Assembly: GCF_018372215.1 (NCBI RefSeq) | Contig: NZ_JAHAJN010000006.1 | Location: 1-64,000, forward strand | Reading direction: 5' to 3' | Length of the DNA stretch: 64,000 nucleotides | Source of the DNA: Negativicoccus succinicivorans | GTDB lineage: Bacteria > Bacillota > Negativicutes > Veillonellales > Negativicoccaceae | In this document: positions 9,216 through 17,333 of the stretch, piece after piece | Position numbering within the stretch: the stretch's first letter is position 1 | Layout of the letters: every line of letters begins with the position of its first letter | The notes under the pieces: generated by a model | Told to the model about the DNA's origin: nothing | The model's input: the letters and a program-made list of their open reading frames with translations, nothing else | Database searches by the model: none | Program-made: the position numbers and the translations under genes

Positions 9216-9452
9216 ATGAACCAAGACAATCTGGCCGAACTCGCTCGCAAGTATTTACAAGACGCCGTTCCCGAACACGACCTCACCGTCGACGAAGCCC
9301 CCCTGACGAAAGAGCTTGCCGCCTACCGTGAAACGCATAGGGATCACTTGTCGGAAGCGCTCCTCACCGATGACCGCCTGCTCGCCGAATAGCTGGCCTA
9401 CCTGCACGTCTATCCAGATGAGGATATGGCCCCGCCGAAGCGGATGACATAA
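9216..9452 (+). pseudogene. Small gene interrupted by an in-frame amber codon
   Basis: An ATG at 9216 with ribosome binding site AAGGGAGA opens a 58-codon frame beginning MNQDNLAELARKYLQDAVPE that stops at TAG (9390-9392). The same frame then runs on for 19 sense codons (LAYLHVYPDEDMAPPKRMT) to a TAA that overlaps the ATG of the next gene as TAATG. Such an overlap is expected only if the ancestral gene was 78 codons long and coupled to its neighbour, so the amber looks like a nonsense mutation. The 58-residue product could still be made. A -10 box TATAAT at 9138-9143 lies upstream. I do not recognise the family. Confidence 0.55.
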
Positions 9453-9676
9453 TGGTCACCTGTCTTTTCGATTTCTTCTACAAAAGCACTTTAGACGGCG
9501 CCGCGTACAATATTTTACAGGAAATGCCAAAAACATCCTTGGTGAAAGATCCCGCCGACAAAGAAACCCTGGAGTATGTGTACAAACATTTTGATTATTA
9601 TCGCTACGCGACCGAAGTGCTGGACACCACCGTCTATAAAGAAACGCCGTTCGGCGTCTTGGTCAAACCGCAATAA
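9452..9676 (+). CDS. Hypothetical protein, coupled to the broken gene upstream
   Basis: A 74-residue unrecognised protein beginning MVTCLFDFFYKSTLDGAAYN, rich in Tyr, Lys and acidic residues, with no signal peptide or membrane segment. Its ATG overlaps the TAA of the preceding frame, so it probably depended on translational coupling; the amber codon 60 bp upstream would weaken that, and I see no strong ribosome binding site of its own. A good terminator follows within 10 bp. Together with the preceding frame it may be a small two-gene module (toxin-antitoxin-like in layout only). Function unknown. Confidence 0.55.
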   Translation: MVTCLFDFFYKSTLDGAAYNILQEMPKTSLVKDPADKETLEYVYKHFDYYRYATEVLDTTVYKETPFGVLVKPQ

Positions 9677-9685
9677 ATAAAAAAA

Positions 9686-9711
9686 GGCAGCATCTGCTGC
9701 CTCTTTTTTTG
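9686..9711 (+). terminator. Terminator of the small plus-strand gene pair
   Basis: Perfect 7-bp stem GGCAGCA/TGCTGCC with a two-base loop, followed by C and a T-rich run. Confidence 0.85.
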
Positions 9712-9925
9712 TCGGCAAAAACGCCGTACCTAAAAGCTTTCTCATGTTTTGACCTGCAAAAACGGATAAAAATCAGTGAAAAACAAAAAGGGCAAAAAAA
9801 GGGCAAGCTCGTGCAAACTTACGAAAAACAACGGAAATAAAAAAAACGCCGCAAACACTATTGTTACGGCGATTATACCTATTTTGAACGCTTGTGAAAA
9901 CCTACGGAAACCTATATAAAAAGAT

Positions 9926-10009
9926 TGGTGCGAGAGAAGGGACTTGAACCCCCACGCCCGAAGGCGCCAGATCCTAAATCTGGTGCGTCTGCCATTCCGC
10001 CACTCTCGC
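9926..10009 (-). tRNA. tRNA-Leu (anticodon TAG)
   Basis: Class II tRNA of 84 nt including an encoded CCA. Acceptor arm GCGAGAG pairs with CTCTCGC; anticodon stem CCAGA/TCTGG holds the loop TTTAGGA, anticodon TAG; the variable arm GCGCCTTCGGGCGT and TTCAAGT T-loop are typical of tRNA-Leu. A hydrophobic open frame across this region is only the tRNA read as codons. Confidence 0.95.
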
Positions 10010-10052
10010 AAGCGTTCCGCGGAAATAAACCGCGCTCAAAGGGTATGCGATT

Positions 10053-10082
10053 ATTGTATACTACGAGTTCATCATCCGTCAA
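10053..10082 (-). promoter_or_regulatory. Probable tRNA-Leu promoter
   Basis: Minus-strand TTGACG (10082-10077), 18-bp spacer, TACAAT (10058-10053); a TATACA with 16-bp spacing overlaps it. It lies about 45 bp upstream of the tRNA. Confidence 0.6.
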
Positions 10083-10185
10083 TATTTGGCGTTATCGAGC
10101 TATTCAATCCCCGTGCGTATCTTCCGCATTTGCTTTTGTATCACATAGCAATAAAAGCATCTCTTTTACTTCTCTATAAGATGAC

Positions 10186-10213
10186 AAAAAAAGAGGCAGA
10201 GTTTTCTCTGCCG
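10186..10213 (-). terminator. Terminator ending the riboswitch-controlled transcript
   Basis: Minus-strand hairpin GGCAGAG-AAAA-CTCTGCC followed by C and seven T. It would end any transcript that reads through both riboswitch terminators, before reaching tRNA-Leu. Confidence 0.8.
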
Positions 10214-10392
10214 GGTGGGGGGATGAATCATCATTATACACATGACATGATTAACAAAGGAGGGAAGAGAATACTGTTCCTTGTCAGTATCCTCTTCACA
10301 AGGAGATGGATGTAACAATACATAGGCCAATATATCTTGTTACCGGATCCTGAGATCCTTTTATATAACTGCCCCTAAGAGCAAGTTACCAA
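10213..10392 (-). ncRNA. Possible B12-regulated non-coding RNA
   Basis: The 180 nt between the second riboswitch terminator and the next terminator hold no convincing gene: the only ATG frame I find encodes 29 residues (MYCYIHLLVKRILTRN...) without a ribosome binding site. A 13-bp hairpin (GAAGAGGATACTG with its complement, one G-U pair) lies at about 10262-10297. Its 8-base loop contains ACAAGGA, complementary to TCCTTGT just 5' of the stem, so two exclusive folds are possible. This may be a B12-controlled small RNA or merely what is left after loss of a riboswitch-controlled gene. Confidence 0.3.
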
Positions 10393-10425
10393 GAAAAAAA
10401 TGTTCTCTCACAACGCGAAGAGAAC
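10393..10425 (-). terminator. Terminator of the distal cobalamin riboswitch
   Basis: Minus-strand hairpin GTTCTCT...AGAGAAC followed by A and seven T, about 40 bp after the B12 box; the expected place for the expression platform. Confidence 0.75.
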
Positions 10426-10465
10426 AAATCTCCCCTTCTCATCGCTCGTGAGTCTGACGGGTTCT

Positions 10466-10611
10466 GCATATGAACAGGTCTCCTGACTTCGCATCATCGC
10501 TTGCTCCGCCTTCCCGGTTTCCCAGTGGCTTTTGGAACTTGCTCCGCTTCACAGTGGCGGGACCGTGCCGAATTTGCACCGGCTTCCCTCTATGGCCTTT
10601 CGGCATCCATA
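10466..10611 (-). promoter_or_regulatory. Cobalamin riboswitch, distal copy
   Basis: Minus-strand RNA with all hallmarks of the cobalamin riboswitch: GCCGGTGC core, ACGGTCCCGCCACTGT, GCCACTGGGAAACCGGGAAGG and the 3' B12 box AAGTCAGGAGACCTG (10475-10489). A short closing P1 stem joins bases near 10611 and 10466. It differs from the proximal copy at only a few positions in about 130 bp. Known switches of this class turn off B12 synthesis or cobalt/B12 uptake genes when adenosyl- or methylcobalamin binds; here no such gene follows. Confidence 0.9.
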
Positions 10612-10624
10612 CGGAAATATGCAA

Positions 10625-10654
10625 TTAAAAAGCTCTTTGCGCGGGCAAAGAGGC
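10625..10654 (-). terminator. Terminator of the proximal cobalamin riboswitch
   Basis: Minus-strand hairpin CTCTTTGC-CCGC-GCAAAGAG followed by CTTTTT, between the two riboswitch copies. It would stop transcripts before the second switch when the first is ligand-bound. Confidence 0.75.
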
Positions 10655-10710
10655 ACGGCGTATCGCTCGTATTCTCCTTCCCTATCGCTCGTAGGTCAAA
10701 TGGAAACTTC

Positions 10711-10853
10711 CCATAGGCAGGTCTCCTGACTTCGCATCATCGCTTGCTCCGCCTTCCCGGTTTCCCAGTGGCTTTTGGAACTCGCTCCGCTTTACAGTGG
10801 CGGGACCGTGCCGGATTCGCACCGGCTTCCCTCTATGGCCTTTCGGCACCTAT
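10711..10853 (-). promoter_or_regulatory. Cobalamin riboswitch, proximal copy
   Basis: Same architecture as the distal copy, with B12 box at 10718-10732 and a clear P1 stem (ATAGG at 10853 against CCTAT at 10713-10717). The distance between equivalent positions of the two copies is 243 bp, and similarity continues weakly into the linker (both have ACGAGCGAT-like text), so the whole riboswitch-plus-terminator unit was duplicated. Confidence 0.92.
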
Positions 10854-10875
10854 AGATCAATCTGAACTTGTGTAT

Positions 10876-10904
10876 ATAGTAGCACAGGTAAAACCGAGTG
10901 TCAA
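10876..10904 (-). promoter_or_regulatory. Promoter of the tandem riboswitch transcript
   Basis: Minus-strand TTGACA (10904-10899), 17-bp spacer, TACTAT (10881-10876), about 20 bp before the proximal aptamer. The intact promoter suggests that the leader is still transcribed. Confidence 0.75.
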
Positions 10905-10968
10905 ATGTAAATCGTATCTATTCACACCTTAATCATTATTTTTTATATAGTGACCGACTTTATATACT

Positions 10969-11004
10969 AAATAACTCCCCGAGCATTGTCGGGGAGTTAT
11001 TTCA
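10969..11004 (-). terminator. Terminator of the HU gene
   Basis: Minus-strand hairpin AATAACTCCCCGA...TCGGGGAGTTATT followed by T-rich sequence, starting about 25 bp after the HU stop. The stem is flanked by A and T on both sides. Confidence 0.8.
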
Positions 11005-11026
11005 TACGTTATTTTATGAACGTATC

Positions 11027-11332
11027 TTATTTTCTGCGAGCTTTTTTAGCCGGTTTTACGTTAACGCGTTCTTTGAGCTGTTTACCAGCTTTGAAAGCCG
11101 GGCTCTTGGAAGCCGGAATTTTAATTTTCTGCGTCGGATTCGACGGGTTGTGACCTTCACGAGCTTTACGTTCGCGAACTTCGAAGGTACCGAAACCGAT
11201 GATCTGAACTTTTTCGCCTTTAGCCAAAGTTTCGCTGATGCATTCAAACATCGCTTTTACGACTTTTTCCGCATCCTTTTTCGTAATCTCGGACATCTCT
11301 GCAACATTAGCAATCAATTCTGTTTTGTTCAT
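11027..11332 (-). CDS. hup: HU family DNA-binding protein
   Basis: A 101-residue HU/IHF-family nucleoid protein. It has the dimerisation helices (MNKTELIANVAEMSEITKKD), the DNA-binding arm IGFGTFEVRERKAREGHNP, and the family signature around NPTQKIKIPASKSPAFKAG. A lysine/arginine-rich tail (KPAKKARRK) extends slightly beyond a standard 90-residue HU. It bends and compacts DNA without strong sequence preference. It lies 38 bp after mazG and may be co-transcribed; a terminator follows. Confidence 0.95.
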   Translation of the reverse strand: MNKTELIANVAEMSEITKKDAEKVVKAMFECISETLAKGEKVQIIGFGTFEVRERKAREGHNPSNPTQKIKIPASKSPAFKAGKQLKERVNVKPAKKARRK

Positions 11333-11370
11333 TATGAACCCTCCTCTTGATTAGAGTCCGCTTTGCGAAC

Positions 11371-12414
11371 TCACTCGAACGGTGAACCCGTTACGCCACG
11401 CTGCGCCAATTGCGCTTTGGCGTCATTCCAGTACGCACTCAACTCTTCCGGAGTCGTTGAGTCCCAAGATTTGTTCATCTTACGGAGCCGCTCTTCGATA
11501 AAATGAAAGCGTTCAGCATATTTGGCGTTCGCCCGCCGCAATGCGGTTTCGGGCTCTACTCCCAGATGACGGAGAACATTGACAGTCGCAAAGAGGACAT
11601 CGCCGCACTCTTCTTCTAAATGAGTTGGGCTTTCTTCAGAAAGAGCTTCACGGACTTCCTGCCATTCTTCTGTCAATTTTTCCAATGCGGGACCAACCGA
11701 CGGCCAATCAAAGCCGACACGTGCTGTTTTCTCTTGTATTTTACACGCTAACAAAAGACTTGGCAAGCCTTTAGGCACGCCGTCAAGGATATTTTGCCGT
11801 TTTTTATGGACTTTTTTCTGTTTTTCCCAGTCAAAATCGGAAAAATCGGCTTTTCGGCCGTCCGCATCGCCAAAAACATGTGGATGGCGAACCATCATTT
11901 TGTGCGCGATGCCACGCGCGACGTCAGCGAAATTAAATTCTCCGCGTTCCGCCGCCAGTTCGCTATGAAAAACGACCTGCAATAAAACGTCGCCCAGCTC
12001 CTCTTGCAAGAGTTTCATATCATGCCGATCGATAGCGTCCAACACTTCATGCGTTTCTTCGATCAGGTAACGGCGCAGGCTGGCATGCGTTTGCTTGCGA
12101 TCCCAAGGGCAACCCGTTTCGCCGCGTAATGTTTTCATAATGCGGTAGAGCGTGAGCACTTCCGCGGCAACGGCCGCGCGCGGCGCCAATATTACCGCTT
12201 CACTGTCCGCCGGCAGCGGCGCGTCAATATATTTTTTCCACATGCCATCGCGATATGCGCGAAACTCGCCGGCAATGAGCGTGCCGACGAGTTTTGCAAG
12301 TGCTTCTTTCGTCAATATAATCGGCACCACGCGTTCGGAGGGAATCTCATCACAAATGCGATACCCGTCAGCGGGGTTCCAACCCAGTTCCCGCAGCCAT
12401 TGCTCGTGTCGCAT
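11371..12414 (-). CDS. mazG: Nucleoside triphosphate pyrophosphohydrolase MazG
   Basis: A 347-residue MazG-family protein that hydrolyses (d)NTPs to NMP and PPi. Two MazG repeats are seen from about residue 92 on: LRGETGCPWDRKQTHASLRRYLIEE with the metal-binding EExxE/ExxD pattern (ELGDVLLQVVFH), and a second EWQEVREAL...EECGDVLFATVNV. The first 85 or so residues match neither MazG nor the tetrapyrrole-methylase domain fused to it in many Firmicutes. The ATG at 12414 overlaps the upstream stop as TGATG; an upstream TTG is less likely. Confidence 0.9.
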   Translation of the reverse strand: MRHEQWLRELGWNPADGYRICDEIPSERVVPIILTKEALAKLVGTLIAGEFRAYRDGMWKKYIDAPLPADSEAVILAPRAAVAAEVLTLYRIMKTLRGETGCPWDRKQTHASLRRYLIEETHEVLDAIDRHDMKLLQEELGDVLLQVVFHSELAAERGEFNFADVARGIAHKMMVRHPHVFGDADGRKADFSDFDWEKQKKVHKKRQNILDGVPKGLPSLLLACKIQEKTARVGFDWPSVGPALEKLTEEWQEVREALSEESPTHLEEECGDVLFATVNVLRHLGVEPETALRRANAKYAERFHFIEERLRKMNKSWDSTTPEELSAYWNDAKAQLAQRGVTGSPFE

Positions 12415-14012
12415 CAGCGATGCTCCCAACGGGCGATGAGCAGCGCCAATTTCGGTCCGATTTTAGGCAACATGGCGACATCTTTGGACGAGATGCCTTT
12501 CGCCAAAATCAAACCGACCGTATAGACGATCATGCCGATGATAATCGCGCCCAACGTCGCCAGCGTATTGCTGTGCACAGCCGTCACGAGGCTCGTATAG
12601 CCGAAATACGTAAAGACGCCCATACCGATGGCGGCGGCGAAAATACGCGCGGTATGCTGCCAATCCATGCGGTAATCAAGATATTTGTGCAGGAAGTAAA
12701 GATTTAACAATGCCGCGACACCGAAATCGGCGTTGGTTGCCCAAGCGGCGCCTTGAATACCGAGCGCCGGTATCGCCGTCAATGTCCAGTTCAAAACAAA
12801 TTTTACGACGGCGCTCACGACCATGTTGATGAGCGGAATAGCCGTCCGCCCCATACCTTGCAAAATACCTGTCGTTACCTGCTGTACCCCCAGCAGAAAG
12901 ATGCCGAAACTCATGATCTGAATCGACGATCCCGCATTCGGTGTAGCGTAGAGCATGAGCGAAATCGGCGTCGCGATGACGCAAAGTCCGACAAAGGAAG
13001 GAATCGTTAAAATATTGGCGATCCGCATGGCGACATCCGTACGGCGGAAAATCTGCGCGCGGTCATGCACCATGTACGCCGCCGAAATCGCCGGCACGAG
13101 GCTTGCGGCAAGAGATGCCGTTAAAATGGTCGGCAAGTTCACGAGCGATGTCGCCATCCCCGTCAAGTATCCGAAAAGTTCGGTCGATTCCTCGACTGAA
13201 TATCCCGCCACCGCCAAACGGTGCGGCACGACAAATAAATCGATGTTGGCCACTACCGGCAGCATGATATTCGCCAATGAAACCGGCAACGCCAGCACCA
13301 ATAAACGTTTCAAAATCGTTTTGAGCGATTCACGCGGCAACGTCGTATCCTGATCGGCCAGCATGCGCCGGCGTTCATGGCGATCGCGGTAATAGAATAT
13401 TCCCAGCGCCACGAGCGCGATCAACGCGCCCGGGAACGCGCCGAACGTCGCCCCCGCCGCCGCGTATTCCAAACCGTACGGCAACAGTAAAACGGCGAAC
13501 GCGATCATGGTCACGACGCGGAACAACTGTTCCAAAATTTGACTGATCGCGGTCGGTTTCATTTCCTGCAAGCCTTGGAAGTAGCCGCGCAGACAGGAAA
13601 CGATCGTAACGATAAAAATCGCCGGCGAAAGCGCGACCAGCGCCCAGTACGCGCGCGGATCCCGCACCAGTCCCGTATCGACCAGCCAATGCGCGCCTAC
13701 GTATAAAAGCAGACTGAAAACAAAGCCCGTGACGGTCAGCGCCAACGACGAGATCTTAAATACTCGTTGCGCGCCGATGTAGTCGCGGATCGCGTTCTTT
13801 TCCGCCACCATGATCGAGATCGCCACCGGCAAGCCCGCCGACGAAATACTTAAGGCCAACAGATAAATCGGATAGGCCATCTGGTATAAACCGATGCCTT
13901 CGCCGCCCAGTAAGCGGGATAGCAAAATACGGTTGACCGCGCCGATGATTTTCACGATGATGCCCGCGATCGTTAAAATCATCGCCCCGCGAATAAATGT
14001 ATCTTTACTCAC
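12414..14012 (-). CDS. SpoVB/MurJ-like polysaccharide or lipid II flippase
   Basis: A 532-residue polytopic membrane protein of the MOP superfamily, closest in look to Firmicute SpoVB/YabM-type transporters (about 14 transmembrane helices; N-terminus TFIRGAMILTIAGIIVKIIGAVNR). Such proteins move undecaprenyl-linked cell-wall or polysaccharide precursors across the inner membrane; whether this one is the lipid II flippase cannot be told from sequence. Start is GTG at 14012 with GGAG eight bases upstream. It lies 3 bp after mfd and overlaps mazG. Confidence 0.87.
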   Translation of the reverse strand: MSKDTFIRGAMILTIAGIIVKIIGAVNRILLSRLLGGEGIGLYQMAYPIYLLALSISSAGLPVAISIMVAEKNAIRDYIGAQRVFKISSLALTVTGFVFSLLLYVGAHWLVDTGLVRDPRAYWALVALSPAIFIVTIVSCLRGYFQGLQEMKPTAISQILEQLFRVVTMIAFAVLLLPYGLEYAAAGATFGAFPGALIALVALGIFYYRDRHERRRMLADQDTTLPRESLKTILKRLLVLALPVSLANIMLPVVANIDLFVVPHRLAVAGYSVEESTELFGYLTGMATSLVNLPTILTASLAASLVPAISAAYMVHDRAQIFRRTDVAMRIANILTIPSFVGLCVIATPISLMLYATPNAGSSIQIMSFGIFLLGVQQVTTGILQGMGRTAIPLINMVVSAVVKFVLNWTLTAIPALGIQGAAWATNADFGVAALLNLYFLHKYLDYRMDWQHTARIFAAAIGMGVFTYFGYTSLVTAVHSNTLATLGAIIIGMIVYTVGLILAKGISSKDVAMLPKIGPKLALLIARWEHR

Positions 14013-14015
14013 ACA

Positions 14016-17000
14016 TTACTCCTTGCTTTGCGCAATATCTTCCTGTAAAAAAGCCGCTAATATTTCCGGCAGAAAATCCACCGCGGAATGACTCCACTGT
14101 AACTTATTTATTGTAGCACGCGGCACCTCGCCTGGCAAAAAGCGTAAACTTTTCATCACTTTCGCGGGCACTTTGGCAACGTCCCAAGTCGCCATCGCTT
14201 CCGGTCGGTTCCACGTGATCTCCACCGTGTTTTGCAACTCTCGAATACTGCCGATGCCGGCTTTCGCCGCAAGCACGCGCAACTGCGCCACGCGCAGTAA
14301 TTGTTCCACAGGCGCGGGCGGCGTACCGAACCGGTCCACCAATTCGTCGATCAAGTCGGATACTTCGACCGCCGTATCCACTTCCGCCAAACGCCGGTAC
14401 ATTTCGAGTTTTTGCACCGGATCCTCGATGTAACGATCCGGAATATACGCTTCCGCGGTCAGTTCCAAGAGCGGCGCTGCCACCGTTTTGTGCGGCGCGC
14501 GTTCGCCCTGTCGAGCGGCGATCGCCTCATCGAGCATCGTCGTATACGTTGTGAAGCCGACGCCGACCATGTTGCCGTGCTGTTCGCTGCCGAGCAAATT
14601 GCCCGCGCCGCGAATTTCCAAATCACGCATCGCGATTTTAAATCCGGCGCCGAGTTCGGTGAATTCCCGAATCGCATACAGACGTTTTTCCGCCGCCTCA
14701 TTCATAATCTGATCCGGACGGTACAGGAAATACGCGAACGCGTTGCGCTCCGAACGGCCTACGCGCCCACGCATCTGATAGAGCTGCGAAAGGCCGAGCC
14801 GATCCGCGTCGTACACGATAATGGTATTGGCGTTCGGCTGGTCCAGTCCGTTTTCAATCAAACTGGTGCAGACGAGCACATCAAAATCGCCCGCGTAAAA
14901 ATCCGCCATGACCCGTTCCAGCTCTTCACCGGACATCGCGCCGTGCGCGATATCAAACGTGACCGACGGTCCGACGAGCGTTTCCAGCTTGCGCACCATG
15001 TCGCGAATTGTCACGATCCGATTGTACACGAAATAGACCTGCCCGCCGCGCTGCACTTCCGCCAAAATCGCGTCGCGCAAAATCGCGTCCGATGTTTCCA
15101 CCACATACGTTTGCACCGGCTGACGATCCGCCGGCGCCGTATACATCACCGAAAGCTCGCGCACGCCGGCAAGCGACATATGCAGCGTACGCGGGATCGG
15201 CGTCGCCGAAAGCGTGAGCACATCAACCATCGTGTTGCGCGCTTTCCACTTTTCTTTTTGCGCCACACCGAACCGTTGCTCTTCATCGACTACCAAAAGT
15301 CCCAAATCGCGGAATTGCACCGCTTTATTCAACAACGCGTGCGTGCCGATTAAAACATCAATCGTGCCGTTTTTGACGCCGCGCAAAATTTCCTTTTTCT
15401 CCGCCGCGCTGCGGAACCGATTCAATACCGCCACATTGACGCCGAACGGGCCCAAACGCGCGCTAAACGTGCGATAATGCTGCTGCGAAAGAACGGTCGT
15501 AGGTACCAAGACGGCGACCTGTTTATTCGCCATAACCGCCTTAAAAACGGCGCGCATCGCGACCTCCGTCTTACCGAAGCCGACATCGCCGCAAAGCAGT
15601 CGGTCCATCGGCTGCGGCTTTTCCATTGACGCTTTGATCTCGGCCGCGGCCTGCAACTGATCGGGCGTTTCTTCGTACATGAACGCGTCTTCAAATTCAC
15701 GCTGCCAGGGCGTGTCCGGCGGGAACGCGAAACCCGGTTCCACTTCACGCTCGGCGTACAGCGCCACCAACTTATCCGCCAAATCATCAATCGATTTTTG
15801 CGCGCGGGCCTTTGTTTTCGTCCATTGCGCGCCGCCCATTTTGTGCAGTGTCGGCACCGTTCCGTCCGGCGCGATATATTTTTCCAGCTGCTGAATACGT
15901 TCAACCGGCAAAAACAGACGATCCTCGCCCGCGTACTCGATCCGCAAATAATCGCGGTTCGCGCCGTTCAGCGTAATCGTTTCCAGACCCGTATAACGAC
16001 CGATGCCGTGCACTTGGTGCACCACGTAGTCGCCTTCCGTCAGATCCGAGAAATAGCGGATCTCGTTACCGTGACGAACGTGTCTGCGCCGCCGTTTTTT
16101 CTGCGTACCGAAAATATCCGCGGTGGCGAGCACAACCACTTTTTCCTGCGGCCACATAAAACCGGTATCGACATTTTCCGCAACGATCGTGACCATGCCC
16201 GCCGCCACTTCGTCCGTCGGGAAAATGCCCGCCTCGCGCAGGTTCGTTTCCAGTGTCGCCCGTTTCGTTTCATCCGCCGCGGCAATGATCGTCGCGTAAC
16301 CTTGCCGTGACCATTTTTGCACCGTTTGCACAAAATGCGGCCATTGGTTACGAAATGTGGGCACCGGTCGACCGTCCAGCGGATAGCGCGCATGAACCTC
16401 CGCGCCCGGCACGCGCAACGAAATCAGCGCGAAGAAAACGGTGCTGCGCGCTTGCGAGTCGCGTAAAAGTTCCGTCCACGACCAATGCCGCTTGCTTTTC
16501 TCCGAGTCTTCTTTGCGCAGCGCGCGCAACGCTTCCGCCGTGCGGCTCGGTTCATCGCAAATCAATGCCCCGTCCGCCAAATACGCCAGCAAACTACTCG
16601 CGCCTTCGGGCAGCGCAAACGGCGCCAACGTCACCGTCTCGTAGGTACTGACGGAACGTTGCGTCACCGGATCAAAGCTGCGAATGCTGTCAATTTCATC
16701 GCCGAAAAATTCCAACCGCAGCGGATACTCGTAATTCGGCGCGTAAATATCGACAATATCGCCGCGTACCGCGAATTCGCCGCAACTTTCCACCTGCTCC
16801 TCACGCGTGTAGCCTTGCGCCACCAAACGCGCGAACCATGCCTCCCGGTCCTGCGCGTCGCCTAAGGAAAGCGTCGTCATTTGCTTGGCGAGATCTGACG
16901 GCGCGGCGATTTTAGCGCTCGCCTCGCGAACCGTCGCGATGACCGCGGCCGGCTCATCGGTCCGGAGCGCCGCGAGCGCGCGCGTGCGCAAGGCCCGCGT

Positions 17001-17294
17001 CTCCGTGCTTTGCGCCGCCACGTGCTGCGGTGCGGGTTCGACCCACGGAAATTCGTAAACGGGAATTTCGGGCGCGAAAAAGCGCAGGTCATCTTCCCAT
17101 TTCTGCCGCGTCGCCGCGTCTTCCACGAGGATGACCGCGTGCCGCAAACCGCCTTGCATGGCGGCCGCCACCAGCGCCGCCTCCTGCGCCGTGCTCCCGC
17201 CGTGGATCAGTTCCGCGCCGCGCGTCTGAAACACAGTCAAAAGTTCCTGCAAGCGCGCGGAATTTTTTATTTTTTGCCAAAATCCGGATTTCAT
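14016..17294 (-). CDS. mfd: Transcription-repair coupling factor Mfd
   Basis: An Mfd of 1092 residues, normal length. It removes RNA polymerase stalled at lesions and recruits UvrA. The UvrB-homology module comes first, then the RNAP-binding domain, then the RecG-like motor with Walker A GDVGFGKTEV near residue 568 and DEEQ box VVDEEQRFGV near 669, and the C-terminal TRCF domain. I use the ATG at 17294 (MKSGFWQKIKNS); a GTG four codons upstream is possible and neither has a strong ribosome binding site. Confidence 0.95.
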   Translation of the reverse strand: MKSGFWQKIKNSARLQELLTVFQTRGAELIHGGSTAQEAALVAAAMQGGLRHAVILVEDAATRQKWEDDLRFFAPEIPVYEFPWVEPAPQHVAAQSTETRALRTRALAALRTDEPAAVIATVREASAKIAAPSDLAKQMTTLSLGDAQDREAWFARLVAQGYTREEQVESCGEFAVRGDIVDIYAPNYEYPLRLEFFGDEIDSIRSFDPVTQRSVSTYETVTLAPFALPEGASSLLAYLADGALICDEPSRTAEALRALRKEDSEKSKRHWSWTELLRDSQARSTVFFALISLRVPGAEVHARYPLDGRPVPTFRNQWPHFVQTVQKWSRQGYATIIAAADETKRATLETNLREAGIFPTDEVAAGMVTIVAENVDTGFMWPQEKVVVLATADIFGTQKKRRRRHVRHGNEIRYFSDLTEGDYVVHQVHGIGRYTGLETITLNGANRDYLRIEYAGEDRLFLPVERIQQLEKYIAPDGTVPTLHKMGGAQWTKTKARAQKSIDDLADKLVALYAEREVEPGFAFPPDTPWQREFEDAFMYEETPDQLQAAAEIKASMEKPQPMDRLLCGDVGFGKTEVAMRAVFKAVMANKQVAVLVPTTVLSQQHYRTFSARLGPFGVNVAVLNRFRSAAEKKEILRGVKNGTIDVLIGTHALLNKAVQFRDLGLLVVDEEQRFGVAQKEKWKARNTMVDVLTLSATPIPRTLHMSLAGVRELSVMYTAPADRQPVQTYVVETSDAILRDAILAEVQRGGQVYFVYNRIVTIRDMVRKLETLVGPSVTFDIAHGAMSGEELERVMADFYAGDFDVLVCTSLIENGLDQPNANTIIVYDADRLGLSQLYQMRGRVGRSERNAFAYFLYRPDQIMNEAAEKRLYAIREFTELGAGFKIAMRDLEIRGAGNLLGSEQHGNMVGVGFTTYTTMLDEAIAARQGERAPHKTVAAPLLELTAEAYIPDRYIEDPVQKLEMYRRLAEVDTAVEVSDLIDELVDRFGTPPAPVEQLLRVAQLRVLAAKAGIGSIRELQNTVEITWNRPEAMATWDVAKVPAKVMKSLRFLPGEVPRATINKLQWSHSAVDFLPEILAAFLQEDIAQSKE

Positions 17295-17308
17295 AGTATC
17301 ACTCACGC

Positions 17309-17333
17309 AAAAAGGGCTTCGCCGCGCGAAGCC
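17309..17333 (-). terminator. Terminator after folK, in front of mfd
   Basis: Minus-strand hairpin GGCTTCG...CGAAGCC followed by CTTTTT. It ends the folate operon, but an extended -10 (TGGTATAAT, TATAAT at 17359-17354) lies upstream of it, so an mfd transcript starting there would have to pass through it. Confidence 0.7.

Noticed and set aside
9390..9392. Amber codon as pyrrolysine or other recoding
   Set aside because: No pyl genes or recoding structure seen in the window; a nonsense mutation explains it more simply.
9742..10011. Minus-strand 89-codon frame over tRNA-Leu
   Set aside because: Its N-terminus is the tRNA read as codons, a common annotation artefact. The similar frame at 44618-44830 is tRNA-Ala.
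10262..10305. H-type pseudoknot at the hairpin in the riboswitch-downstream RNA
   Set aside because: Stem 1 is 13 bp and the loop linkers would be about 0 nt, which cannot span it; alternative hairpins fit better.
12414..14012. Calling the flippase MurJ outright
   Set aside because: The MOP-family match is clear, but SpoVB, MurJ and polysaccharide flippases cannot be separated by eye.
14301..15353. Plus-strand 350-codon frame opposite mfd
   Set aside because: Shadow of mfd; Arg/His-rich composition typical of antisense frames in GC-rich genes.
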